The notes: a model not told the origin generated them from the sequence alone. 64,000 nt of DNA from Nitrospiraceae bacterium (GCA_020347665.1 CP070737.1:518163-582162); one strand, 5' to 3'; positions 18,475 through 26,757 are shown, counted from the first letter of the stretch. Program-made: numbers and translations.

Positions 18475-18993
18475 ATGGTGAAACTCTGGAGGTGTGAAAT
18501 CTGCGGTGATCCCTATGTTGGAGAGAGTCCGCCGAACAACTGCCCTTTTTGTGGGGCGCATCAGGAATATATCAAGGAAGCAAAGGATGTCAGAGCCAAT
18601 TTTGATATTGAGGTAAACGATAAAGATCGGGCGAATGCCGAGCACGCCTTGCAGGTGGAAGTGAGCAATTCCGCATTCTATTTCTGTGCTGCCCAGAAAA
18701 CTGATGATGCAGAAGGCAAATTACTTTTCAAGGCTCTCGGAAAAATAGAGGCGGAGCATGCCAGCATCTGGAAAAAGATATTGAAACTTGATAGTGTTCC
18801 AAAAGGCAATGATACGTGTCACGTAAAAAACAGGGAAAACCTCGAAGATTCCCATGCCCGCGAAACGCGGGCGATCAATTTCTACCGTGAAGCTGCAGGT
18901 GCCTCTGATAATCAGCGGGTTAAAGAGATTTTTGAAGCGCTGGTAGATATTGAGACTGACCATCTGCACCTTTCGGAACAAAGATTGAAATAG
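18475..18993 (+). CDS. Rubrerythrin-family protein with N-terminal rubredoxin domain
   Basis: The protein has 172 residues from the ATG at 18475, chosen because AAAGGAGG lies 6 bases upstream. The order is a rubredoxin-type iron site first (Cys7, Cys10, Cys23, Cys26: CEIC and CPFC), then a four-helix ferritin-like domain with Glu/His ligands in AEHALQVEV, EAEHASIW, NLEDSHARE and DIETDHLHL. Classical rubrerythrin has the reverse order, as in the second copy at 35.6 kb. Such proteins reduce hydrogen peroxide with electrons from rubredoxin or NADH. Two differently built rubrerythrins in one window suggest a strict or moderate anaerobe. Confidence 0.9.
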   Translation: MVKLWRCEICGDPYVGESPPNNCPFCGAHQEYIKEAKDVRANFDIEVNDKDRANAEHALQVEVSNSAFYFCAAQKTDDAEGKLLFKALGKIEAEHASIWKKILKLDSVPKGNDTCHVKNRENLEDSHARETRAINFYREAAGASDNQRVKEIFEALVDIETDHLHLSEQRLK

Positions 18994-19050
18994 GAGTTTT
19001 TTTTAGGCCGATATGTAAAGAGACAGATCGAAAGATTGCCGGCACATCAC

Positions 19051-19476
19051 ATGCTTAAAGTAATGTTTCTCTGCACAGGGAATTCCTGTCGCTCTCAGAT
19101 GGCAGAAGGTTTTGCCCGTCACCTTGGCAAAGGGGTCATTGAGCCGTACAGTGCGGGATTGCTAGCTGCGGGTATCCATCAAAATGCCGCTGCTGTTATG
19201 AAAGAGATCGGCATAGACATATCACGTCAGAAATCAGAGCTCATTGATGAAGATCTGCTTAAGAAAATGGACACTATTATAACCTTATGTGATAATGCGG
19301 AAGAATCCTGTCCATGGACTCCGCCCCGGATACAGCGTCATCATTGGCCGATTAAAGACCCGGTTGGTTTCATCGGCAGCAAAGAAGAAACCTTGAATGA
19401 TTTCAGACGGGCACGTGATGAGATTAAGAAGAAAATTAAGGATTTTATAGAGGGCTTGAAGGCGGGAAAAGATTAG
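19051..19476 (+). CDS. arsC: Arsenate reductase, thioredoxin-coupled (LMW-PTP type)
   Basis: The 141-residue protein has the phosphatase-like loop CTGNSCR at residues 8-14 and the two redox cysteines Cys80 and Cys87 in CDNAEESCPW. These form the relay used by thioredoxin-dependent ArsC to reduce arsenate to arsenite. This pair separates it from plain protein tyrosine phosphatases. I chose ATG 19051 over the in-frame TTG at 19036 because the catalytic strand begins directly after. No ars efflux pump or ArsR gene is adjacent, so the gene stands alone between rubrerythrin and a convergent lipoprotein gene. Confidence 0.9.
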   Translation: MLKVMFLCTGNSCRSQMAEGFARHLGKGVIEPYSAGLLAAGIHQNAAAVMKEIGIDISRQKSELIDEDLLKKMDTIITLCDNAEESCPWTPPRIQRHHWPIKDPVGFIGSKEETLNDFRRARDEIKKKIKDFIEGLKAGKD

Positions 19477-19595
19477 ATATCGGTATTGAGGTTCATGTAT
19501 CGAATATCCTCTTCGGACTGGTTAGGTATTCGTTTCGATCGATGGTAAAGAGCACTGATCCCTGGATACGACCGGTGATATAAAAAAAATAACTG

Positions 19596-20207
19596 TCAAT
19601 TCCTTACAGGCTTCCATCCGGACTTCCATTTTTTATAGGGAAGCACAACAGCCGGTTGTCCGTTGTCAAGAAACCAGGAATCAACAACATATTTTTCTTT
19701 TGTCTGCTTGTTCACCAGAACCGGGGCAACATGCGGCCAGCCATTGAGAAAAAATCCACGACTCGCAGGCAGGTTGATATCATGATATGAAATCAATCGG
19801 TCTTGCTCCATCATCGTCAGATACGTAAGTGTATTGACTGCCTCGTCAACACAGTCCATCTGATTGGCACGCAGAATACCGTGAAATGATCCCCCGATAT
19901 CCTTTTCAGTCTCGGTAAGCGGACCTACCATGGACTCCAGCATGCCAATCGCGTGGGATATATTTTCGCGTTCTGTAGCTGCATCAGCAGATTTCGCTGA
20001 AAAGATAGCCCTGACGCGTTCCCATTGATCAGGACTCAGCTGAACTTCTGCCAGATCCTCACAGCCATGAGAATAGCATATTTTAAAGCTGGCCGGAGTA
20101 GGATCCACAACACCGTACTGCTCGATATAAATACGGGTATTCATTTGATAGGCAGTGCATGAAGTCATCAGGAGTGAGATCAATCCAAAATTTAAAATTC
20201 GCAACAT
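19596..20207 (-). CDS. Lipoprotein of unknown function with a possible Cys-His-Asp triad
   Basis: The 203-residue product has a lipobox ending MTSC at residue 17. The mature part contains CYSHGCEDLAEV, then NQMDCVDEAVNTLTYL near residue 116, WPHVAPVLVN near 158 and YVVDSWFLDNG near 173. A Cys at the start of a helix, followed by a His and an Asp on successive strands, is the order of papain/transglutaminase-like folds. That suggests an envelope cysteine peptidase or transglutaminase-like enzyme, but I cannot name a family. It converges with arsC and is transcribed after the K+ channel gene. Confidence 0.7.
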   Translation of the reverse strand: MLRILNFGLISLLMTSCTAYQMNTRIYIEQYGVVDPTPASFKICYSHGCEDLAEVQLSPDQWERVRAIFSAKSADAATERENISHAIGMLESMVGPLTETEKDIGGSFHGILRANQMDCVDEAVNTLTYLTMMEQDRLISYHDINLPASRGFFLNGWPHVAPVLVNKQTKEKYVVDSWFLDNGQPAVVLPYKKWKSGWKPVRN

Positions 20208-20291
20208 TATTGTCTATACGATCATTACAGATATCTTTTGTCTCAGTAAAGCAGCAATTTTGCCTCTTATAAATCATTGAAAGCGGGATTC

Positions 20292-21119
20292 TTAGAGCTT
20301 TTCACCGCAGTCCTTACAATGTTTCGCATCTTCAGTGTGATCCTCTGCACTGCATGACGGACAGACAAATTGACGTCTTGATTTTAACCGGGCATGAGAA
20401 AGCTCTACCGTTACAATGCCGGTCGGGACTGCGATAATACCATATCCCATGATCATGATAACCGAAGCAATTACCTGTCCCAGATTGGTATGAGGGGAAA
20501 TATCGCCGTAGCCGACCGTGGTCATCGTAACAATCGCCCAGTAGACACTTCTCGGAATGCTGGTAAACCCGTTTTCTTCTCCTTCAATTAAATACATGAG
20601 TGCTCCGAATATTACTACCAGTGTAAGCACGGTAAAAACAAAAACCGTTATTTTTCTACGGCTCGCCCGTATTGCCTGAAGGAGCACCTGCGCCTCATCA
20701 CTGTATTCAACCAGCTTGAGCACTCTGAAGACGCGCAGAATTCTGAAAATACGAACAGTTATGAGGTATTGACTGCCCGGAAGTAACATACTGATATAGG
20801 TAGGTAATATTGCAATCAGATCAACAATGCCGAAAAAACTGCGGGCATAGCGTACCGGTTTCCCAATAGAGATCAACCGGAAAATATATTCGACTGTAAA
20901 GAGCAGGGTAAAAAACCACTCAATAACATACAGTGTATCACCGTATCGGGCATTGATGGTCCTGACGCTATCAAGCATCACAGCAACAACGCTCAGGATG
21001 ATGCTCACAATTAAAACAACATCAAACAGTTTGCCTTCTGGTGTGTCAGCTTCAAAAATTATGATGTAGAGCCTGTTCCGCCAGTTATTTCTGGTATTGT
21101 CCTGTCTATTTTTTCCCAT
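20292..21119 (-). CDS. Voltage-gated-type potassium channel with C-terminal zinc ribbon
   Basis: The 275-residue membrane protein has the Kv layout. Six hydrophobic segments are visible. The S4 helix has spaced arginines (ITVRIFRILRVFRVLKLV), and the pore carries the K+ filter TTVGYGDIS before S6. After S6 come about 25 polar residues and a four-cysteine zinc ribbon (CPSCS and CKDCG with 14 residues between). This tail is unusual compared with KvAP/KvLm-like channels and may act as a tetramer clamp or metal sensor. K+ selectivity is supported by the filter. Gating behaviour is inferred. Confidence 0.9.
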   Translation of the reverse strand: MGKNRQDNTRNNWRNRLYIIIFEADTPEGKLFDVVLIVSIILSVVAVMLDSVRTINARYGDTLYVIEWFFTLLFTVEYIFRLISIGKPVRYARSFFGIVDLIAILPTYISMLLPGSQYLITVRIFRILRVFRVLKLVEYSDEAQVLLQAIRASRRKITVFVFTVLTLVVIFGALMYLIEGEENGFTSIPRSVYWAIVTMTTVGYGDISPHTNLGQVIASVIMIMGYGIIAVPTGIVTVELSHARLKSRRQFVCPSCSAEDHTEDAKHCKDCGEKL

Positions 21120-21150
21120 TATATACGTTGATGAACTATAGTCCGATTTC

Positions 21151-21429
21151 TCAATAGGTATTTCTTACAGTCTTTAGCTTGGTATTGCCCTGCATGCTCT
21201 CTCCGCGCCTGTTCAAGACATCAACATCAAAGCCGGGATACAGCGGTCTAAACCGTGTAGCCTTCCAGGTCTCAACCGTCATGTCATTTCTTGAAGCCTT
21301 TTCATACGCGTAAAAGTCCGGAATTCCGGTAAGATCTCCCCGAATATCGCGTCCATACGACGTAAGAATGCGCACCTTGAATCCCTCTATATTCCTGATT
21401 CTCTGCTCAATATGCTTGATCTTGGCCAT
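21151..21429 (-). CDS. Hypothetical protein, 92 residues
   Basis: This small, basic protein has no signal peptide or membrane helix. It starts MAKIKHIEQRIRNIEGFKVRI and contains DLTGIPDFYAYEKASRN and FRPLYPGFDVDVLNRRG, a mixed alpha/beta composition with no known motif. It lies 31 bp upstream of the K+ channel gene on the same strand, so the two may be co-transcribed. I do not recognise the family. The 195 bp upstream is AT-rich and contains no other gene that I can see. Confidence 0.6.
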   Translation of the reverse strand: MAKIKHIEQRIRNIEGFKVRILTSYGRDIRGDLTGIPDFYAYEKASRNDMTVETWKATRFRPLYPGFDVDVLNRRGESMQGNTKLKTVRNTY

Positions 21430-21624
21430 ACCATACTGTCTTTCATATGAAAACCACTGTTATAACATGATTCCTGTTCACTATACGTCATTACATTACA
21501 ATAATTATATCTATTATAATCAAATAGTTAAACATCTAGACATAAACAGTTACATTATACTTTTGCCAGCCATGAATTTATGTATTTCATTATAACGCAC
21601 AACCAGTGTACTTTTGCAGATTGT

Positions 21625-22098
21625 TTAACTAACCGGAATCATCTCCGGAACTTTAACAACGGCTTCACCTGTAATGACTACCTGTCCACTGTCTTTCTCA
21701 CATACAGTGCTCAATGTAACAATCGGCTTGTCTTTCCTGATTTTTATTATTTCAACTGTCGCTGTAACCGCTTCACCGATAAATACAGGTGCTTTGAATG
21801 TCAACGTCTGTCCAAGATAGATCGAGCCTTTGCCCGGAAGTTCCATGCCAATTAATCCGGAGAAGAGACTTGCAACGAGCATGCCATGCACAACACGTTG
21901 TCCAAAAATAGAGGCCTTGCCAACTTCCTTATCCAAATGGAGTGGATTCCTGTCCAATGAAAGTTCTGCAAATTGTATCACCTCTTTTTCAGTAAATACC
22001 TTGCGAATCAATGCTCTCGCGCCGATCTTTAACATGAGGGCCTGCCCGCCTCCGTCTGGCCTGACTTGTCCGCCTCCGCCTCTGGCGGATATAACCAT
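21625..22098 (-). CDS. MaoC-like (R)-specific enoyl-CoA hydratase, with repeat-encoded N-terminus
   Basis: The hot-dog-fold domain starts at MLKIGARALIRKVFTEKEV. The catalytic Asp and His lie in LSLDRNPLHLD, followed by FGQRVVHGMLVASLFSG, the classic MaoC/PhaJ hydratase pattern for (R)-3-hydroxyacyl-CoA. The AGGAGG SD precedes an ATG at 22098, not the ATG that begins the domain. The first 20 residues (ISARGGGGQVRPDGGGQA and neighbours) are encoded by a GC-rich palindromic repeat. It appears that a repeat was inserted in frame between SD and gene body. The domain itself is complete. No beta-oxidation or PHA synthase genes are adjacent. Confidence 0.88.
   Translation of the reverse strand: MVISARGGGGQVRPDGGGQALMLKIGARALIRKVFTEKEVIQFAELSLDRNPLHLDKEVGKASIFGQRVVHGMLVASLFSGLIGMELPGKGSIYLGQTLTFKAPVFIGEAVTATVEIIKIRKDKPIVTLSTVCEKDSGQVVITGEAVVKVPEMIPVS
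22040..22093. repeat. GC-rich palindromic repeat inside the 5' end of the MaoC gene
   Basis: Read on the minus strand, the segment has TCCGCCAGAGGCGGA (a perfect 6-bp-arm hairpin with loop AGA), then GGCGGACAAGTCAGGCC and GGAGGCGGGCAGG. Related TCCGCC/GGCGGG palindromes occur at 25.43-25.48, 34.73-34.78, 41.05 and 41.25 kb, otherwise in non-coding DNA. Here the element is translated. Confidence 0.6.
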
Positions 22099-22173
22099 AT
22101 CTTCCTCCTCATCGGTTCCTGATATTGTATTGCTATTTACAAAACATTACGATACAAAAATTTATCATGACAA

Positions 22174-22575
22174 TCAGACAACTTCTATGTGCCAGTCCTG
22201 ATTCACCCAGAGACAGATTATATCCACTTCAGGATAATGCTCATTCAGCATGTGCTTGCCTTTATGTATCTGCTCTATTTGTTGTGCTCTGTCTGACTGA
22301 TTTCCTGCGCAATCATGATGACCCGAGAGCGCAATGAGCTTTGAGTGATGATGATGCAGGGAAATGGCAATTTTATTCAGGATCAATTTAATGGATTTTT
22401 CATTGCTCTCGTCTGAGAGTATCCTGCACGGGCTAACCTCAGTAATGCAGTCAACATATGATACGTTATACCTATCCCTTAGAAACGTAATTATCGGTTC
22501 CTGCACCCGGCCATCCATACAGTGCACTGATGTGACAAAAGTCATGGGATCCATACCATGGGAATGCCTAGCCAT
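22174..22575 (-). CDS. Beta-carbonic-anhydrase-like protein (CMDGR type)
   Basis: The 133-residue product contains HCMDGR near residue 19 and SGHHDCAGN near 84. These match the Cys-x-Asp-x-Arg and His-x-x-Cys zinc and dyad motifs of beta-carbonic anhydrases (CSDSR and HTxCG in the type enzymes). The protein is much shorter than the 200 or so residues of classical enzymes and lacks clear active-site loops in between, so catalytic activity is uncertain. The start is also uncertain: an internal ATG before TFVTSVHC is possible, and no good SD was seen. The 207 bp upstream holds no recognisable gene. Confidence 0.75.
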   Translation of the reverse strand: MARHSHGMDPMTFVTSVHCMDGRVQEPIITFLRDRYNVSYVDCITEVSPCRILSDESNEKSIKLILNKIAISLHHHHSKLIALSGHHDCAGNQSDRAQQIEQIHKGKHMLNEHYPEVDIICLWVNQDWHIEVV

Positions 22576-22782
22576 TAAATCGTATCAGTCCAAGATCCTT
22601 TCATTCACGATAATTAAATGTTACATAATTCAAAAGGGAAAGTGTATGAAAAAAGATAGTATAGGGGACAAGAAATAACGGAATCATGCCGGTTGGAAAC
22701 AGCAATGGACATCAATCATTTGATACGTACGTGAGACACCTTCTTAATGCGAAAAATAATTTTTTGATGTTCCTTTTGACAA

Positions 22783-23472
22783 TCAATCAGGCTGTGTTGC
22801 TTTGTTCTTTATGCGTTTTGCCATACCAGCGAGACTTTTCACCGCGATAGTTGGTTCAATTTCCCACGGATCAAAAATTGCATCCGAATTTCGCTGGACC
22901 CATACGGCCCGCATGCCCGCTGAAACCGCCCCAATAACGTCAAATGGATTACTGGATATGAGCCAGGCCCTGTTACCCATGGAGCCAGAGCGTTTTAAAA
23001 AGTGACGGTATACAGCGGGATTTGGCTTGAATGTCTGTATTTCGTCAACACTGACAACATCAATAAAAAAACTTCTTATGTTCGAGTTTACGAGCAACGT
23101 TTCCACAGCATCGGCTTTCCCGTTAGAAAACGCGAACAAACGGAATCCAGCGTCTTTTGCCTCTTCTAATCCCACTCTGACATCCTGAAAAGGCGGGAGA
23201 ACGCGATACGCATTCATCAGTTCCTCTTTCTCCTGCTCTGAGAGAGACACATGATAATAACGGCAGGCAAAATCGAGGGCATGTACCGTACATATCGAAA
23301 AATCCCGGTAGTTCTGCATGAGGCCTCTTCGAAATGAATACTCAAGCTGTTTTTCCCGCCACAGGCGTGAGAATTCCCCTGATCGTTCTCCGACATGCCT
23401 TTCAAGAGCAACGGTAACACCATGTGTATCAATGATCGTGCCGTACACATCAAATGCCAGTGTGATAGCCAT
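22783..23472 (-). CDS. HAD-superfamily hydrolase, L-2-haloacid dehalogenase-like (type II)
   Basis: The 229-residue protein has the nucleophile motif FDVYGTIID with Asp8, the second motif FAFSNG near residue 114, the lysine in FKPNPAVYRHF near 148 and the acidic region SSNPFDVIGAVSAGM near 173. The NPFD-x-x-GA pattern is typical for haloacid dehalogenase type II. True activity on halogenated acids is not certain, because many members act on phosphorylated or unknown substrates. The gene stands alone on the minus strand, with about 190 bp upstream free of recognisable genes. Confidence 0.85.
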   Translation of the reverse strand: MAITLAFDVYGTIIDTHGVTVALERHVGERSGEFSRLWREKQLEYSFRRGLMQNYRDFSICTVHALDFACRYYHVSLSEQEKEELMNAYRVLPPFQDVRVGLEEAKDAGFRLFAFSNGKADAVETLLVNSNIRSFFIDVVSVDEIQTFKPNPAVYRHFLKRSGSMGNRAWLISSNPFDVIGAVSAGMRAVWVQRNSDAIFDPWEIEPTIAVKSLAGMAKRIKNKATQPD

Positions 23473-23665
23473 GTTATGTATTTTGCTCTTTCATCCAAGA
23501 CGTGACGTATTCTTCTATCATCTGAAGGAGCAAGTTATATCCCGCTATTGGTTTTTATCATAACAGGAACGCTGGCGTGTGAATAGAAACTAACAGCATG
23601 ATGATCAGAGGAACGTATATTCTTTAACGCTCTATCCATTTTTCTATTATTAACCAGCTTTTAAC

Positions 23666-23860
23666 TTATGCTTCATAGGCAATCACTCTGATTATTCCGA
23701 TGGTGCTTCCCTCACTGGTGGTACACGTGTCTGAGACGGAGACTATTTTTTTTATGCTGTTCTCTTTAATGAATTGGGTTACTTGGTTATCCAGTTCTGC
23801 GAGTTCCTTCATCGTCTGAAATATTTTTAACTCATTTGTGAATGTCTTTACCTTGATCAT
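23666..23860 (-). CDS. Small hypothetical protein, 64 residues
   Basis: I chose the second of two close ATGs because AGAGGT lies 6 bases before it. The product MIKVKTFTNELKIFQTMKEL continues as an amphipathic helix, then two strands with VSVSDTCTTSEGSTIGIIRVIAYE. The beta-alpha-beta pattern recalls small sporulation-type or ferredoxin-like folds, such as those in proteins annotated as DUF2758/YkuS-like, but I cannot assign a family. No membrane segment is present. Confidence 0.6.
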   Translation of the reverse strand: MIKVKTFTNELKIFQTMKELAELDNQVTQFIKENSIKKIVSVSDTCTTSEGSTIGIIRVIAYEA

Positions 23861-23946
23861 AGTCATACCTCTTTTATTTAAATTCTATGCAGATGGAATA
23901 GTCTGCATACCCAAAATATCAGCGATAGGGACTTCTTAGGCAGAAC

Positions 23947-24285
23947 TTATCTGTTTCTTATATTTTTTTTCAGTTCCCGTACAGCCTGGCGCTCTTGCCT
24001 GGCCCTTCCACTGAATGTCTGTAATGCAGTTACTTCCCATTCGAATTCTCCCCACAGAGAAAGTTTCCTCAGCATTTGGTCCAGATCATCATTGGACTTG
24101 GCATCAGCTATAAAAACAAATGCCCGTTCACCAACGGGAAGGCCTCCTGCAATGATCCTTTTTCTTTTTTCGAGCGAAATAAGCTCTTTGAAACCTGGAA
24201 GAATGACATCCTGTAAAACCTCAAGTGCCTCTTCCGGCGATGCAAAACCGGGTCCTCCTGTAGCAACGACTAAATATTTCATCAT
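23947..24285 (-). CDS. Hypothetical protein, dimeric alpha-beta-barrel-like, 112 residues
   Basis: The sequence MMKYLVVATGGPGFASPEEAL, then a helix, GGLPVGERAFVFIADAKSND and a second helix with MLRKLSLWGEFEWEVTALQTF, follows the beta-alpha-beta-beta-alpha-beta order of muconolactone-isomerase or YciI-type folds. A basic tail of about 20 residues follows. The SD AAGGAGG lies directly upstream at normal spacing. No catalytic residue can be named. Neighbours on both sides are also small minus-strand genes of unknown role. Confidence 0.65.
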   Translation of the reverse strand: MMKYLVVATGGPGFASPEEALEVLQDVILPGFKELISLEKRKRIIAGGLPVGERAFVFIADAKSNDDLDQMLRKLSLWGEFEWEVTALQTFSGRARQERQAVRELKKNIRNR

Positions 24286-24341
24286 CTATCCTCCTTGTTA
24301 GAATAGTATCACGGATGGATCTGTTTGAAAACCAGATAATA

Positions 24342-24749
24342 TTATGTATTAAGGGGAGACGATCGTCCGCGGCCAAAAATTATACGCTGTACTTTTTTAT
24401 CAATTAAATAAGACGTCACAGTTAATAGAAATCCCAACCCGACAATACCAAATAATGCGAGCATAAGAGGATCTTTATACATAAGATAGAATGCAAGCAG
24501 AGAGATCAAAATGATAGAGCGAACTAACAGTGTGGTCGAATACAATTGTTCTATACGATGTCTGATGATTTGGACGATGATGATTCCCAGCGATATCATA
24601 AATAATCCAATAAGCTGGAGCATAACATCGCTGTAATTCCCTTGAGACAGAAACATTCGAAGCATTGGTCGGGGAAAAATGAAAAAACCTGTTCCGCCAA
24701 TGAGAAGATAAGATGCCAAATAAAAAAGACTGATTCTTGTTTTTGTCAT
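24342..24749 (-). CDS. Small integral membrane protein, four helices
   Basis: The 135-residue protein has four hydrophobic segments (about 6-26, 42-62, 75-92 and 96-118) with short loops, an Arg-rich cytoplasmic loop between helices 2 and 3 (IIRHRIEQLY), and a basic C-terminus. GGAGAG precedes the ATG. No conserved motif was recognised, so function is unknown. Confidence 0.7.
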   Translation of the reverse strand: MTKTRISLFYLASYLLIGGTGFFIFPRPMLRMFLSQGNYSDVMLQLIGLFMISLGIIIVQIIRHRIEQLYSTTLLVRSIILISLLAFYLMYKDPLMLALFGIVGLGFLLTVTSYLIDKKVQRIIFGRGRSSPLNT

Positions 24750-24856
24750 TTTGGTTCTCTCCTCTATTGAGATTTGATATGCTCATTCATGTTGCTGTCC
24801 AAACGTTAAGTCCCAGCATCGTAGACTTTGAGAAGGCCGTATGCTGTTATAAGGTG

Positions 24857-25363
24857 CTACATCTTCTTACTATCGTAAGCCCAGTTGAGCAATGCCTGCC
24901 TCTGTTTTGGTCGGCAACTGAGATCGCCCTTTTTACAGTGCTTCTTGATTTGAGCACTATGTCTCTTCATTGCTTTCCATCTTTTGATCTGACGCTCATC
25001 ATCAGGGCATCTCCTCCCCATGTAGTACCTGCAATACCATTGAAACCACCCCCTCGGATCTTCATGATAAATCCACCCTCTTTCTTGCCAAACAGACAAA
25101 GGCTGAGAAGCATTGACTTTAAAATAATTCAACATGGGATCATGCCGTTCATGACAAAGCTTTGCGTGGATATACCAGTCTTTCGGAAACTCACCTCTAC
25201 AGTCGGTCATGTATTTGCCACCGAAAACTCCCATTTGCAGCAATTGCTTTGGCGATATTTCAGGCGCGAATTCTGGGTGAAAATTCATTCCGACTGGTTC
25301 AGTAAGATAATACACATAATTCTTCTGCATGAGATCGCTTACAATTACCTTTCGTTTCTTCAT
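24857..25363 (-). CDS. Conserved hypothetical protein, 168 residues, Cys/Trp-rich
   Basis: The product contains PKQLLQMGVFGGKYMTDCRG, EFPKDWY, KLCHERHDPMLNYF, VWQERGWIYHEDPRGWFQWY and a basic segment with RRCPDDERQIKRW and KKHCKKGDLSCRPKQRQAL. The high content of Trp, Tyr and spaced Cys/His suggests a nucleic-acid or metal-binding protein. I believe this is a widespread uncharacterised family, but I cannot name it. No SD was found before the ATG. A dispersed GC-rich repeat lies between this gene and the DUF5996 gene upstream. Confidence 0.7.
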   Translation of the reverse strand: MKKRKVIVSDLMQKNYVYYLTEPVGMNFHPEFAPEISPKQLLQMGVFGGKYMTDCRGEFPKDWYIHAKLCHERHDPMLNYFKVNASQPLSVWQERGWIYHEDPRGWFQWYCRYYMGRRCPDDERQIKRWKAMKRHSAQIKKHCKKGDLSCRPKQRQALLNWAYDSKKM

Positions 25364-25424
25364 TATATTTTTACTGAAGTGAAAAAATATCCGAATTATT
25401 TATTCATCTATATCCAGTCCAGAG

Positions 25425-25475
25425 CCTGTCCGCATCAGGCGTGGTTTGTCCGCCTGGACGCGATCTGCGTCCATA
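25425..25475. repeat. GC-rich palindromic repeat
   Basis: CCTGTCCGCATCAGGCGTGG is followed by TTTGTCCGCCTGGACGCGATCTGCGTCC, which contains the hairpin GGACGC-GATCT-GCGTCC. It belongs to the same loose class as the element inside the MaoC gene and those near 34.7 and 41.0 kb. Confidence 0.5.
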
Positions 25476-25485
25476 TGGTTATGCG

Positions 25486-26409
25486 TTATTGCTTGCTGCG
25501 TTCAAGTGATTCCCTGTCCCACTTACTCAGGACAGCTGCAGCCTCATAGGTGCTTTGCAGAAAAGGAAGCAGTTTTTCATCAGGCAAATCTGCTGTTCTG
25601 ACAGCTTCATACGGCAGAAGAAACTCTCCAACGGTTTTATTGTAATAAGTCTCCTCAGGCTGTACCGAATATTCTTTGAATCCTTCAGGCTCAGGATATG
25701 CATAGGCGTAAAAAGCCGGTTCACCCAAACCAGCTCCAGGCCAGAATCCGCAGCTGCTTACTTCATGTGAGTAGGCTTCGACCATGACACGACGAGCGAC
25801 GTTCGGAACTCCGGGATGCACAGGAGCGCGTCTGCCGGAGAATCTCGTTACTGCCATATCAAAAGCTCCCCAGAAAAAATGAACCGGACTGACTTTGCCG
25901 ATAAACCGAGATCGAAACTCTTTAAAGACGCGATCAACCTGAACAAGAACTTTCCAATGTCGCTGCGCATATTCTGGATCATAAGCAGTATGTGAATCAT
26001 CTTGTTCAAATGGTATTCTCTCAGAAACTTCTACTGGCGTTGTCCAAATTGGCGCATCGATTCCCAGGGAGTTCAAGGCTTCCATCGCAGCATGATAGAA
26101 ATCTGCAACAGATCGTGCCTTGAGTTGAATTGAACATGAATTTCCGTTGTCTGTCATAAAAAGGATTTTGTGATCGATAAAGTCAAAATCAATCTGACAA
26201 TATATTGAACCAAACGGCATCGGTGATGTCGTGAACCCTCGAGACGTAATATAAAATGCCACCTGCCACCAGTGATTTATCATCGGAGAAAGCTTCAGTT
26301 TGATCTTACCGATTATTTGCGTCCACATATGAAGAGTTGCATACGTGTCTTTCCAGGCTTCATACGGAAGTTGAGGCCAGATGTGTTCCTTTAGATTCAT
26401 TTCAGACAT
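25486..26409 (-). CDS. DUF5996 family protein
   Basis: The 307-residue soluble protein opens with MNLKEHIWPQLPYEAWKDTYATLHMWTQI and contains WWQVAFYITSRGFTTSPMP, a DFDFIDHKILFMTDNG segment, VHFFWGAFDMAVTRFSGR and GFWPGAGLGEPAFYAYAYPEP. These conserved blocks define the DUF5996 family, whose biochemical function is unknown. Several invariant His, Trp and Asp residues hint at an enzyme. AGGAGG lies just before the first ATG; a second ATG follows three codons later. Nothing in the surroundings gives a pathway. Confidence 0.85.
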   Translation of the reverse strand: MSEMNLKEHIWPQLPYEAWKDTYATLHMWTQIIGKIKLKLSPMINHWWQVAFYITSRGFTTSPMPFGSIYCQIDFDFIDHKILFMTDNGNSCSIQLKARSVADFYHAAMEALNSLGIDAPIWTTPVEVSERIPFEQDDSHTAYDPEYAQRHWKVLVQVDRVFKEFRSRFIGKVSPVHFFWGAFDMAVTRFSGRRAPVHPGVPNVARRVMVEAYSHEVSSCGFWPGAGLGEPAFYAYAYPEPEGFKEYSVQPEETYYNKTVGEFLLPYEAVRTADLPDEKLLPFLQSTYEAAAVLSKWDRESLERSKQ

Positions 26410-26440
26410 GGTGCCTCCTAATTAAAAAGCATACGTGCTC

Positions 26441-26668
26441 TTATTTCCGCTCCTCTTTTATCTTCTTGCCTGCACTCCAGGCTTTTCCTAAACAGTCCCC
26501 GATCGACCAGAATCTATTATCAGGCAATGTTAAGAGGAAAGGTCTTATTTTTTCAATGTCCGGCTCGCTGTCGGTTACATATCTATATTTAGTATAAATA
26601 GTAATGATTTCAGCTTCCCTATCCCCACAATTTCTCCCTCTACAGTAATTATAATCTTTTTCAGTCAA
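26441..26668 (-). CDS. Doubtful small protein, 75 residues
   Basis: The reading frame starts at a TTG without an SD; an in-frame stop lies three codons before it. The product has two cysteines near the start (YCRGRNCGD) and a compact C-terminal part with LPDNRFWSIGDCLGKAWSAGKK. The amino acid composition looks protein-like, but the poor start means it could be a remnant. It lies 31 bp upstream of the DUF5996 gene on the same strand. Confidence 0.4.
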   Translation of the reverse strand: MTEKDYNYCRGRNCGDREAEIITIYTKYRYVTDSEPDIEKIRPFLLTLPDNRFWSIGDCLGKAWSAGKKIKEERK

Positions 26669-26757
26669 ACAGATTCAATTGTCTAGAAACGTGATATACT
26701 TTAACGTAGATATACGAATTTTCACGGAACCAATCATACATAAAGGAGGAAATAAAT

